From NCBI GenBank assembly GCA_024291935.2, contig CM044315.1, positions 51,434,385 to 51,498,384 on the forward strand: DNA of 64,000 bases, written 5' to 3'. Both the position numbers and the translations under genes were made by a program. The notes beneath the pieces were generated by a model. That model saw nothing but the letters and a program-made list of their open reading frames with translations. It made no database searches and was not told the origin of the DNA. This DNA is from Okapia johnstoni (lineage: Eukaryota; Chordata; Mammalia; Artiodactyla; Giraffidae). Shown piece after piece: positions 49,519 to 60,262 of this stretch. The first letter of the stretch is position 1, and the number at the start of each line of letters is the position of its first letter.

Positions 49519-50860
49519 AATAAACAGAAAAGTAAAGTGCTAACATCCAGTGTTTTATTTTTAAAAAATACCAAATGAATATCTATTTACATAAGCCTAA
49601 AAACATGAATTATATTAGAGACTTTTTGTTTAATAATCATTCTTTAACTTATTAAATCTTATACTAGGCTTGACCATTCATAAGTGCTGAGCTGTAGTCT
49701 CTTACTTTTGTTTTCCTCTTGAATTCTATTCTCCTTGAACTCATGCTGCTTCTGTTAATGCCAACAAAATGAATAAGCAGAAATTAGACTCCCACAGTGG
49801 CAGTCAAGTGCAATTTTAATAGTAAAATTTTAATCTAAACTTTAATGAATGGAATGTAATTTTTTTAATGAGAGTAACTTTGGGGCTATATTTGAATTCT
49901 AATTCTTACTTCCCGTTTGCTTATAGTCAAATATTTCTGTTTTGACACATGCAATTAAAATATTCAAGATTTTCAAGCAATCATTCCTGGGACAGATATT
50001 TCTTTTTCTCTTCTTCTGCTTCTTCTAAAGGAACTGTATATGTCAAAATCACTGCCAAATGAATATCACTTACATATTCTAATATTCTAAGCTCAATTTA
50101 TTTTTTAATTTTCCTTTATATTTTTCATCACCTGCCATGCCATACTGTAACTTAACATATCCTAATGAGTTCACAGTGCTTGCTGGGACATGAATGAAGT
50201 TCCTAATTAAAATGAAGTCACTATCATGAATATACGTCTAATAGTAAATTCTTTCTTTAATCATTAAAAATGGTTGTTTTGTGTCCAAAGGTTACTTTAT
50301 TTCTTGTAACATAATGGACTCTTTCCTTGGCCTTTATCTTTTATCCTGAAAAGTATGCAGTTTTGTGATCCAATTAAACTTCTTCTCATGACCCCATCCT
50401 TTCAAGGAAATATGTGACATGATCACAAATGGAAACTTATTAAAATTTAACATTTGAACACTTGGAAAAGGCAAAATCTCCAGAAAGGTAGATACGTTTC
50501 TTAACTTAATTCATTGGCTGAAATGTAGGTAAAGGCGAAGAAGGTAGAAAGAAGACCAAATTTTGTTATGGGCCATCTAGTTTCCAAAATTGATCATTTA
50601 GGTTTCAAACGGCTGGTTGTAACTTCTTGTGTAGTTTTTAATGGATGCTGCTGATACCTGCCCCCCAAAGGAACCCCAATAAAAACAGAAAAATCATCAA
50701 TAAGACCTATTCCCAGGATGTACACCCAAGAAATATACAGAAACGTATTTCTCCAGTATCTCCCAGATCAAGTTTGCAAACTAACACTATGAAGCATATT
50801 CATTCATTCATTCATACATTAAAAAATTGTTGAGATATGGTGGTAGATAAAGAACAGTTG
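49519..50860. other. Intron 2 sequence, unassigned
   Basis: AT-rich. A CATTCATTCATTCAT run near 50800 is the only simple repeat. No exon recognised. Confidence 0.45.
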
Positions 50861-50861
50861 G

Positions 50862-51155
50862 AGATTCTCTGGTAGCTCCACTGGTAAAGACTGGCTGCAA
50901 TGCAGGATACCCTGGTTTGATTCCCGGGTCGGGGAGATCTGCTGGAGAAGGGATAGCCTACCCACTCCAGTATTGTTGGGCTTCTTTAGTGGTTCAGCTG
51001 GTAAAGAATCTGCCTGCAATGTGGGAGACCTGGGTTCAATCCCTGGATTGGGAAGATCCTCTGGAGAAGGGAATGGCTACACACTCCAGGATTCTGGCCT
51101 AGAGAATTCCATGGACTCTGTAAGTCCATGAGGTTGCAAAGAGTTTTTGACATAT
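50862..51155 (+). mobile_element. Bov-tA SINE pair (partial plus full)
   Basis: A head-and-body fragment (50862-50975, ending CCACTCCAGTATTGTTG) is followed directly by a fuller copy (50978-51150) that fades after GAGGTTGCAAAGAGTTTTTG. Same partial-then-full order as the dimer at 39434. Confidence 0.9.
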
Positions 51156-51189
51156 TTTTGTATTCCTGAAGCTAAATGATATCAAAGAC

Positions 51190-52848
51190 AAAATAAAGGA
51201 CAGAACAGTATGGGCCTAACAGAAGCAGAAGATATTAAGAAGAGGTGGCAAGAATACCCAGAAGAACTGTACAAAAAAGATCTTCATGAATCAGATAACC
51301 ACGATGGTGTGATCACTCACCTAGGGCCAGACATCCTGGAATGCAAAGTCAAGTGGGCCTTAGGAAGCATCACTACAAACAAAGCTAGTGGAGTTGACGG
51401 AATTCCAGCTGAGCTATTTCATATCCTAAAAGATGATGCTGTGAAAGTGCTGCATTCAATATGCCAGCAAATTTGGAAAACGCAGCAGTGGCCACAGGAC
51501 TGGAAAAGGTCAGTTATCATTCCAGTCCCAAAGAAAGGCAAGGCCAAAGAATGTTAAAACTACTGCACAATTGCACTCTTCTCACACACTAGCAAAGTAA
51601 TGCTCAAAATTCTCCAAGCAAAGCTTCAACAGTACACGAACAGTGAACTTCCATATGTTCAAGCTGGATTTAGAAAAGGCAGAGGAAGAAGAGATCAAAA
51701 TGTCAACATCCGTTGGATCACAGAAAAAGCAAGAGTTCCAGAAAAACATCTACTTCTGCTTTATTGACTGTGCCAAAGCCTTTGAACGTGTGGATCACAT
51801 CAAACTGTGGAAAATTTTTCAAGAGATGGGAATACCACACCACCTTACATGCCTCCTGAGAAATCTGTACGTAGGTCAAGAAGAAACAGTTAGAACCAGA
51901 CATGGAACAATGAGCTAGTGCCAAATTGGGAAACGATTACATCAAGGCTGTATATTGTCACCCTGCTTATTTAACTTATATGCAGAGTACATCATGTGAA
52001 ATGCTGGGTTAGGTGAAGCACAAGCTGGAATCAAGATTGCTGGGAGAAATATCAATAACCTCAGATATGCAGATGACAGGACACTTATGGCAGAAAGCAA
52101 AGAAGAACTAAAGGGTCTCTTGATGAAAGTGAAAGAGGAAAGCAAGAAAGCTGTCTTAAAATTCAAGATTCAAAAACAAAGATCATGGCATCTGGTCCCA
52201 TCACTTCAGGGCAAATAGATGAGGAATCAAAGTAAACAGTGACAGACTTTATTTTCTTGGGCTCCAAAATCACTATAGATGGTCACTGCAGCCATAAAAT
52301 TAAAAGACACTTGCTCCTTGGAAGAAAAGTTATGACCAACCAAAACAGCATATTAAAAAGCAGAGCCATTACTTTGCCAACAAAGGTCTGTACAATCAAA
52401 GCTACAGTTTTTCCAGTAGTCATATATGGATGTGAGAGCTGGACCATAAAGAAATCTGAGCACCGAAGAATTGATACTTTTGAACTGTGGTGTCAGTGAA
52501 GACTCTTGAGAGTGCCTTGGACAGCAAGGAGATCAAACCAGTCAATCCTAAAGGAAATCAACCCTGAATATCCATTGGAAGGACTGATACTGAAGCTGAA
52601 GCTCCAATATTTTGGCCACCTAATGTGAAGAAGTGACTCCTTGGAAAAGACCCTGATGCTGGGAAAGATTGAAGGCTGGAGGAGAAGGGGATGACAGACG
52701 ATGAGATGGTTGTATGGCATCACCACCTCGATGGACATTAGTTTGAGCAATCTCTGGCAGTTTGTGATGGACAGGGAAACCTGGCATGCTGAAGTCCATG
52801 GGGTCACAAAGGGTTGGACATGACTGAGCAACTGAACTGAAATGAAAG
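51190..52848 (+). mobile_element. BovB LINE, 1.65 kb, 5'-truncated
   Basis: Sense copy from the linker before the RT (LTEAEDIKKRWQEYPEELYK) to the ACTGAACTGA end. Open blocks at 51210-51557, 51643-51918 and 52239-52499 are in different frames or separated by stops (TAA after AKEC, TGA/TAG near 51916). RYADDRTLMAE keeps the catalytic Asp pair, so frame damage rather than the active site inactivates it. Confidence 0.95.
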
Positions 52849-52859
52849 TATTGCTAAGG

Positions 52860-53265
52860 AAAATAAAATTGATATAATAAGAATTCTTACCTCATAGGGT
52901 TATTTTGAGGTTTAAATGAGTTAGATCTTTTAAGACTTTTGTAAGTACTACCTGCTATAATAATTATTTTTACTAGAGTAATGAAACTATTGGTATTAAT
53001 TATTTTAACCTTTTTATTATTTTACTTTGCATTTGAGAAGAGGGATAGGAAAGTAAAAAGGGAAAATGAAGGCAGCATGGGATGGGAGGGAAGATTGGAA
53101 GGAGGATAAAATGGAGAGAGCCAGTAAAACTGAGTGAAGTACTAAGGTAAAGAGAAAGAGGCAGAGAGGGAGATAGAGTGAATGAGAGTTTGAGATCAAG
53201 CTGCTTGAAAGTTTTTACACCATATTCCTGTAAAACTATTATTCATAACTAGTTTTATTTAGTAG
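52860..53265. other. Intron 2 sequence with MIR-like end and purine-rich block
   Basis: 52880-52980 resembles a MIR 3' end (TTACCTCATAGGGTTATTTT). 53035-53200 is a GA-rich purine tract (AGAGAAAGAGGCAGAGAGGG). Confidence 0.5.
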
Positions 53266-53269
53266 TAGT

Positions 53270-53477
53270 AGTGTTAGTTGTTCAGTCTTGTCCAACTCTT
53301 TGCAACCCCGTGGACTGTAGCCCACCAGGCTCGTCTGTCCATGAAATTCTCTAGGTAAGAATACTGGAGTGGGTTGCCATTCCCTTCTCCAGGGGATTTT
53401 CCTGACTCAGAGATCAAATCCGGGCCTCCTGCATTGTGAGCAGATTCTTTACCATCTGAGCCACCAGGAAACCCCAC
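53270..53477 (-). mobile_element. Bov-tA SINE
   Basis: Antisense full-length copy (TAGTTGTTCAGTCTTGTCC to GCCACCAGGAAACCCC). Opposite orientation to the next copy 200 bp away. Confidence 0.94.
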
Positions 53478-53685
53478 TAACTTTTATGTAGACAAGCAAG
53501 AAAAGAAATAGAGAGGTAAACAGTGTTGGGACAGTGTGAACTCTCTGCTTTTCGGTTTGACACCTTTTTGTTTGTTTGTTTGTTGTTTATTTTCTGTTTC
53601 ATTGTTAATTAACACAATGCACTCACCAAACATACCAAATAATCTTTCACTCAATTTTATTAAGATGCAATTTCCTTCCTCAATA

Positions 53686-53896
53686 AGACTTCCCTGGTGG
53701 CTCAGATGGTAAAGCATCTGCCTACAATGCAGGAGACCCAGGTTCAATCCCTGGGTCGGGAAGATCTCCTGGAGAAGGAAATGGCAACCGACTCCAGTAT
53801 TCTTGCCTGGAAAATCCCATGGATGTAGGAGCCTGGTGGGTGGCAGTCCATGGGGTTGCAAAGAGTCGGACACGATTGAGCGACTTCACTTTCACC
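53686..53896 (+). mobile_element. Bov-tA SINE with 14-bp duplication
   Basis: Sense copy with GTTCAATCCCTGGGTCGG and a GACTTCACTTTCACC tail. Flanked by TTCCTTCCTCAATA (53672) and TTCCTCCCTCAATA (53897). Confidence 0.95.
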
Positions 53897-53910
53897 TTCC
53901 TCCCTCAATA

Positions 53911-56015
53911 CTCTACTTAGCACCCTGATATAGAATTTCACTCTTCTTAGGCAAGATCAGCCTGTATTGTTTCTGGAGGTATTCATCTTATAACAGCTAA
54001 ATTTCATAATTATTTATAGTTCTGAAAAAGTAGATTTAGGGGAGATATTTCATTTGTTGGATAAGTACGGTGGACTACAGCTGGGCCCAGAGGAACTTTT
54101 CAGGGAGAAAAGAAGCAGGAAGATACAACTCAGAAAATGCCTTCATTATTTTTCTCTTTCCCTTTTTTTTTTTAATTCCTCTTAACATTGCAACTGCTTT
54201 CTCATGGAATAGACTTTTGACTATTTTTATCTATTAAACCTAATCAATTTCAAAGTGAGAAATTTCACAATTTCAAAGTGTTAATACACTATTGACCAAA
54301 GTATATCTATTCAATGTCAAAATAAGGTTAAAAATGAGAAATAAAAATAGGGTTCTTCTGATTATGTTGAAAAGTGATAGCTCTAGAAAATTATAACTTC
54401 TTTGGGAATATCTTTATAGATATATTACAGATTAAGCAGGTAAAAAGTAGGTTTAATGATGAAATCAGAAAAACATAGTTCTAAAATTTCTAAAGACTTA
54501 AAAATGTTAACATAAAACAATTAAATTGGAAGTCTTTCAAAAGTTGCATGTGGAAAGCCAACTTGTAAGTGGTTTACAAAGATCGTAGGAGAAGTCCATG
54601 TATCACCAAGGGGTGGGAGTGGGATTGTAAATTATATTCCTCCACTACCACATGTAGGGACAGTACTAATGCACAGGACATAGCAAAACTGTACAGCGGC
54701 ATTGTCAAGGTGAAAGGTTTTCAAAGATAATATTATCCATATTGCTTTTTCCTCTAGTATGGGATGGGAGAGAAGAACAGAGGGAAGAAAAAAGAGGGAG
54801 AGATAGTGAAAGTGAGTAAGATACTAAGTTAGAGAGAACTATGTGTAACCTGGTTCAAGCCAGTTTAATCTGATTGCCTCATTTTCTTCAGTTATAAAAT
54901 GGTAAGTGCAATACATACCCCAGAAAGATATGAACATAAATAATGATGATTAGTTTTTAACTAACATTTTTGAGTGCTGTCCACGTGACAGTTACTGTGC
55001 TCAAAGCACCTTACATGTATACAATTACAATTATATGAGTTAATTCATATTAAAATACCTAGTAGCATGCCTGACAAATAGTAGGCATTAAACTGTCAAT
55101 TTGTTTTCAAGTGATATACAAACAGGTATTACAAATAAATGCAACTATAGATAAAGCTGAATAGACGAAGAAGCTGTCTTTAGTGAACATATATACTAAT
55201 ACTAGTTAATAGACAGACCTGTAAATTGATAAAGACAACACCAAGTAGTAAGTGTTATTATATTGATAAACACAAAAATCAGAGATGGTGCAGAGGAGGA
55301 AATAACCACACAATGTACTCCAGGGTACCACTTTTGTCTTTCCTTATTATGCTTCTCTATTTCCTCATCTTTTCCAGTCTCTCATCTATTATCTTAAGAA
55401 ATATTCAAACTTAAGAGTGAATGTAACTTTATCATGGAAGATGAAGGAACATTCAATTTCCATTCCTCTTCTTTCCCATATCAAGTTTCCTTTGCAAAGC
55501 TGCTATAAATTGGCATAATCAATCATCTTTTAGCTCTTTTTGGCTTTTTTAAGTTTAGCACTTACATTGCTTTGTATTATGTTGTGAGTGAAAGCTATAC
55601 TGGAGATTGTGTATCTGATGTGACATAAGTCAGTAACTGAACTGAATTCTTGCTTTACGAGGCAGAAAGTCTCTTTTAATGAATGGGATTAGTTGCTAGA
55701 AAGAAACTTCAACAAATGAAAACAACCAAAAAACTGCAAAAAACAAAAAACAAAAAACAACCCAGACAAACTTATGTTTGCACTAGTGATCCTTCAGCTA
55801 TAACTCTAGTATTAAATGATTCATTTTAGGCACCTGATAGTTTTCCTGCTTCTACCTGTTCAGAGGAAGCCTGATGTCAAGCAGCATAATCGAGCTGTCC
55901 ATCACTGAAGTACTCCTTACATTACAGAAAGCAGGAATAAAAATGAGAAAGATTCTAAGATTTAGCAGCTAAAATGTCCTAGATGCTCAATTAAATGTGA
56001 TCTCATACAATATTT
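53911..56015. other. Intron 2, about 2.1 kb largely unassigned
   Basis: 54750-54840 is GA-rich, and 54850-54920 and 54955-55090 have faint MIR-like motifs (TCAAAGCACCTTACATGTAT). No exon, and open frames are short. Confidence 0.45.
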
Positions 56016-56017
56016 GG

Positions 56018-56091
56018 TGTCAGTCACTCAACTGTGTCTGACTCTTTGCAACCCCATGGGCTGTAGCCTGTCAGGCTCCTCCGTCCATGAA
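56018..56091 (-). mobile_element. Bov-A SINE fragment
   Basis: Antisense GTCAGTCACTCAACTGTGTC to GGCTCCTCCGTCCATGAA; only the 3' third of the SINE. Confidence 0.85.
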
Positions 56092-56439
56092 TTCTGCTTA
56101 AACTTAACTACTTTTAAAATTTTGGTGTGTGAGCCAATGAGTAAGACAATTTATAATATATTCTCAGTACTCCATTTTTTTCTTTGCTTGCCATCTATCA
56201 TTTTATTCTAGAGAAAAGAAAAAGTCTCAGAACTTTGCCTTAGGCGGGATTGACTTTCTTCCCCTCTGATGCTGCACGCCTTGATAGCAGAGCAGAGTAC
56301 TCTAGTTTTGTTTGTTTGTTTGCTTCCTTGTCTCTCTATAGACCATACTAGTTGCCCTGCTTTCTGTTGTCATGTTCCTCATCCCTTCACCAATATCACA
56401 GCAAGCAGAATTCTCAGTGCAACTTAGATATCTTTCTAG

Positions 56440-56645
56440 AAGTGTCGTTTCCAAACTTTAGCTGAAGTATCATTTTTTGCATGCAAAGGTATTTCTTGGG
56501 GGAGCGTGTTAAAAATTCAGGTCTCTGGAAATCAGCCCCAGAGATTCTGATTCACTTGTTGTGGGGTAGAATGATGGAATCTAAAATTTTTGTAAGAAGA
56601 CTGTGGGAGGTCCTTAGCCCTTGGAGAAACATGATTCTAGGTTGT
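56440..56645 (+). mobile_element. MER5-like hAT DNA transposon relic
   Basis: Shows TTTCCAAACTTTAGCTGAAG, CCCAGAGATTCTGATTCAC and GAGAAACATGATTCTAG, the order of MER5 elements. Non-autonomous and without coding capacity. Confidence 0.6.
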
Positions 56646-57309
56646 GGGTAATCCTGGCCTCAGCCTCATCATTACTTCTGGATAATGGGACATTTCTACA
56701 GCTTCTTTAATGGCTTCAGCACCAGGCTACTAGTCTTCCTTTCCTCAAAATGCCCTACCACCTTTGACATCCATTTTGATGAACTTTCTAATACTCTAGT
56801 CTGAAAAATGTTCAAATCCCTCTTGATCGCAATCTTTAAAAGTTATATATCAGATTTTGATACTATTTTGAATTATTTCAACATTTTATATTTTTATTTT
56901 TGAAAATGTCTTCTTGATGTAAAAACACTTTATCCTAATTTTCTCACTTCTTAACTTTGAATAAACTTGTCAAAGTTATACTCCCACTTGTCAATAAGGT
57001 CTTCAGTCTTCCAAACTGCCCTTATTTATCCAATTAATCATGATAATCAAAACCTCCAATTATTCAATGCATACTGTGCATTAGGTCCTGTACTCATAAT
57101 TTGACATCATTTTTCAAAGTCCTGTGAGGCCATAATTACATTTTACAGTGTAAATGAGGCTCAAGGAGATAAAGCAATATAACCAAGGATACATTGCTTG
57201 TAGATGCTGACTGAAACAGCTTTCTTACTCAACTTAGATAAAATGGCCAAGCCATAAACTAGTAGACTTTATGTAGTAGACTACTACATGGTACTTTCCA
57301 TGGTAGTAG
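56646..57309. other. Intron 2 sequence with MIR-like part
   Basis: 57050-57190 (ACTGTGCATTAGGTCCTGTA, GTGTAAATGAGGCTCAAGGA) fits a MIR. A small duplicated AGTAGACT/TCCATGGTA motif occurs at 57258-57325. Confidence 0.45.
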
Positions 57310-57760
57310 ACTTTCCATGGTACTCATCCGTTCTTGCCTATATATACTTACTTAGCTCTGCCTTTTATCTGGAATGCTTTATAAAACCAATGAATAAATC
57401 AAGACATCAAACCTCATATTTTTTATATTTGAAAACTGTCCTGTTTTTCTTTCCACTTAGTGCTTGTCATAGACTGTATCTGTGAGTTATTTACATATGT
57501 GTTTTCCCTCAACTGGATTGTGAACTCCTGGAACAAGTATCAGGATGTGGTAGGAAGAGCTCTATGGAGCCAGGTAGACCTCGCTACAAATCATAGTTCC
57601 AATGCTTGACCAAATGATCTTGACAAGATCCATCATCTCTACTCCTTAGTTTATTATCCATCAGAATGAATATTACCTATCACACAGGGTCATGGTGATG
57701 ATTAAATAATGAATGGTTCATATGCGATGTATCTGGAATAGCATCTTGAATATAGCTGGC
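57310..57760 (+). mobile_element. L2 then MIR remnants
   Basis: 57310-57550 has the L2 motif AACTGGATTGTGAACTCCTG. 57565-57760 has MIR order (GAGCCAGGTAGACCTCGC, CTCCTTAGTTTATTATCCAT). Confidence 0.6.
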
Positions 57761-57769
57761 ACAATAAAT

Positions 57770-59278
57770 TCTGAACTATGTTACACTGATTCCTGTCTTT
57801 CACCTATGCCCCTCACAATACTAATCAGCAAAAAGGAGGTCACATTTATCACATATAGTAGAAATACAGGAGAAAAGTAGGCTGGAACAGGACCTGTAGA
57901 AATAGCTACTTGTTGTTGATATGGTTTGAGAAAAAAAAGTACATTTCAAGCTTAATCCTTAGAAGGATATGTCTGTTTAAATTAGCCTTGACATATTTGC
58001 ACAATACTTTCCAAATTAAAAAAAAAATGACAAATAAAGTTGAGGAAAATCTCCAATTTAATCACATCTTATTCAGCGTATTTATCTGAGTCAATAAGAA
58101 CTAGAGGACTTATGATTAAGTTCTATATTCATAGTTTTCCAACAAAATTAATATGTATGCATAAATCTACTATACCACAGTGTCAGTCACGTCTCTATAG
58201 GAATTTCAAATGTTTTCCCGTAAGACAGTATGTGATAATACTTGCAAAAGCCATCCCAGGGTATGTCATCAAAGTGTCAAAATGGAGTTAATCATTTTGG
58301 GCTAAATAACATACAGAATTAACTATTTCCCAAGCCATAAACTGAATACTTGTGAAGGCCTTATTAAACCACTGACAATTTTATATAAACTATATTATAC
58401 ATGGGTAGTTTTATTTGCCAGTTATGTGAACTTTGTATGTTTACTATATATGAAATTTTTCTTAAAAATCCGTCATTTGGTCATTGCTTTATTACCTTTA
58501 TTTTCCAAGTAAAATGGATAGAGTTCTTTGCTATAAATGTATTATATGATTAACATAGCTGTAAGTGAACATGGCTAATTGGCCTTCATGGGACTTTTCC
58601 TCAGTCAGGCAGCTAACTCAAATTGACATTGTTTCTCAATGCCAGATTCAATTTCTCCAAAAGGTTGCTAGTGTGTATAAGGGCTCTGCCCCTCTTTTCT
58701 GAACATTTTGTGTCTTACAAGGTTGTGACACTATGCCAGATTATTTTTATCTTGTTATCATGGAACAAAACCCAGTGAAGCCTGAAGCCAATATTACACA
58801 TTGTTATATGATTGTTCAAGGGCAGAGCGATACTCAGTTTCATTAAGGGACAGCCTTTCAATGTCAAGGGACCAAAAGGTTTGATAAAGCCGGAATTCTC
58901 TGGTAGTCCAAAAAGAAAACTGTTGCCAGTATTCCATCACCATTTGAGAAGAGAAGTCTTAGTGTTTGTTGTTGGCATGGCTTATAAGAGTGATCTAATT
59001 CTAGAGATTATTCAGATCAGCAACAGTTTGTTTTCAAAGGCCTATCTCTTTAAACTTAAGTGATGCGAACAGGCAAGGCATATTTTAAGGAGGCAAGATA
59101 TTTGTATTTTAGGGACTATATGAATGGTCAGGGGCTATATGAAAGGTTAGGATATAACCTTATATTTTAAGGTTAACGTTGAAGGTTACATGGGTTGCAT
59201 TTTTAAACATAGGTATAGCTAAAAACTAGATCAACAATGAAGACACATACATAGAAATAATAACTCTGACAACTTTAC
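57770..59278. other. Intron 2 next to exon 2, unassigned
   Basis: About 1.5 kb with no recognised repeat. The 83-codon frames at 58040-58291 and 58812-59063 are on the plus strand, without recognised domains or splice sites. Not called. Confidence 0.45.
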
Positions 59279-59387
59279 CCAAATATATGCCTCAGTTCTG
59301 TAAGTTCTTTTTCTTTGATCTGCAGGTCATCTTCTAATCTTTCTATTACAATAACATAAGATTCACTGACTTTCTTCTTCCATTCAT
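59279..59387 (-). CDS. TNNI3K: TNNI3K coding exon 2 (residues 14-50, coiled coil)
   Basis: The acceptor is a T-rich tract ending ctttactag at 59388, and the donor is TTTGG|GTAAAG at 59278. At 109 bp the exon encodes the end of Asp14, then [20 protein letters not shown] and onward to ELRHIF, plus two bases of Gly50. Charged and leucine-rich heptads ([17 protein letters not shown]) form the N-terminal coiled coil of the family. Compared with the human protein as I remember it, differences are conservative (Val for Thr in YVIVI, His for Asn before IFG). Intron phases (1 in, 2 out) match the neighbouring exons. Confidence 0.95.
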
Positions 59388-59990
59388 CTAGTAAAGAAAA
59401 ACAAAAAGGGACTGATTCATAGCTGTGCTTTCCAAAATGTAGACACAGCTCATAACATACAAGTGATTAAAACTCTGTTCTTACTCTGAATTAAACAATA
59501 CTTAATTTAAATTACTGATTGAGTTTAAAATGCAGATGTTTATATTTAAAAGGCAATCATAGAATTGTAGTAATTAAAAACCCATTTGATACTGGATAAT
59601 ATATTTACATAGAAGAATATATTTGACTTATTTCATTTGATTTTATTGCATTATAATTATAGCAATCTCTAGTTTCTAGACAAGAGTTTTTAGGTTTTAA
59701 GTACCAGATACTTAAGATGCAATCCTAAAATCCCTATATTCAACAGTATTCCAAGTTTTTTTTCTATAGCATTATACCTAGGAACTAAAACACTATAGTA
59801 TTATAAGAAATTTTGTGGTTTTTTCTAAAGATCTTTCAGAGAAAAAATAATTTGAGTTCAGATAATCTTAACACTTTTGCATAAATTTTGTCTTGTCCGC
59901 TTGCAAAAATTAGCAGATATTCCAGTGAAATGTTAACTATATATAACACCTACTGAATTATATTACATTTAAAGATATAGGAATAATTAC
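59388..59990. other. TNNI3K: Intron 1
   Basis: A 603 bp intron, GT at 59990-59989 and AG at 59389-59388, with no repeat recognised. AT-rich throughout. Confidence 0.85.
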
Positions 59991-60030
59991 CAGTACAAGT
60001 TTGCGTTGGTCTGGATTTATAATTTCCCAT
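59991..60030 (-). CDS. TNNI3K: TNNI3K coding exon 1 (start codon, residues 1-13 plus one base)
   Basis: The ATG lies at 60030-60028 and the reading is MGNYKSRPTQTCT, followed by a G that starts the Asp14 codon. The donor is G|GTAATT at 59990. This equals the known TNNI3K N-terminus. MGNY begins with Met-Gly, but Asn-Tyr-Lys after it is only a weak N-myristoylation context. The start is fixed by homology and by an in-frame TAA two codons upstream (60036-60034), so the open frame cannot extend further 5' within this exon. The 5' untranslated part continues to higher coordinates; its end cannot be read from sequence alone. Confidence 0.95.
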
Positions 60031-60132
60031 TTGTTAGAAGTTTCTTCTTTTCCCCAGTGCAGTTCCTCAGGTTGCAAGATTCCAAGTTCAAGTGCAGTGA
60101 CAGTCCAGTTGAAAAATACTTTGATAGTCTGG

Positions 60133-60142
60133 CTAAAAATAA
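60133..60142 (-). promoter_or_regulatory. Consensus MEF2 binding site
   Basis: The plus-strand CTAAAAATAA (minus TTATTTTTAG) fits YTAWWWWTAR without mismatch and sits about 103 bp upstream of the TNNI3K start codon. TNNI3K has been reported as a MEF2C-responsive cardiac gene (from memory). The sequence match is direct; function is inferred. Confidence 0.55.
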
Positions 60143-60155
60143 GCTGACTGCCAAA

Positions 60156-60162
60156 TGGAATG
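60156..60162 (-). promoter_or_regulatory. MCAT-like (TEAD) motif
   Basis: The minus strand reads CATTCCA, close to the muscle MCAT core CATTCC, 14 bp upstream of the MEF2 site. The spacing resembles muscle promoters, but a 7-mer alone is weak evidence. Confidence 0.3.
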
Positions 60163-60262
60163 TCATGCAACAATGACAAAGAACAAAATAGTTTGAGGTT
60201 TCAAGGGTGAAATCATGAAAGGAATTAATCAGTCTATTTAAAAGAGCTATAGCAAAGATAAA

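Larger units (their letters stand above)
60031..60262 (-). promoter_or_regulatory. TNNI3K: Putative TNNI3K 5'UTR and proximal cardiac promoter
   Basis: This 230 bp block lies directly upstream of the TNNI3K ATG and contains no interspersed repeat I recognise. It holds a perfect MEF2 consensus (60133-60142), an MCAT-like TEAD site on the minus strand (60156-60162, CATTCCA), a CTATTTAAA MEF2/TATA-like stretch (60234-60242) and AGATAA, a GATA motif (60256-60261). This is the combination expected for a cardiomyocyte promoter, but each motif is short and the region is AT-rich. The A/T-rich MEF2 element may also act as a TATA surrogate, which would put initiation near 60100. No CpG island is visible. 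Confidence 0.5.

Noticed and set aside
58812..59063. 83-codon plus-strand ORF next to exon 2
   Set aside because: Antisense to TNNI3K without flanking splice sites or domain; conservation would be needed to revive it.
59958..60179. 73-codon minus-strand ORF overlapping TNNI3K exon 1
   Set aside because: It is in another frame from MGNYKSRP and reads through the exon 1 donor into intron 1; a shadow of the real exon, at best an upstream ORF in the 5'UTR.
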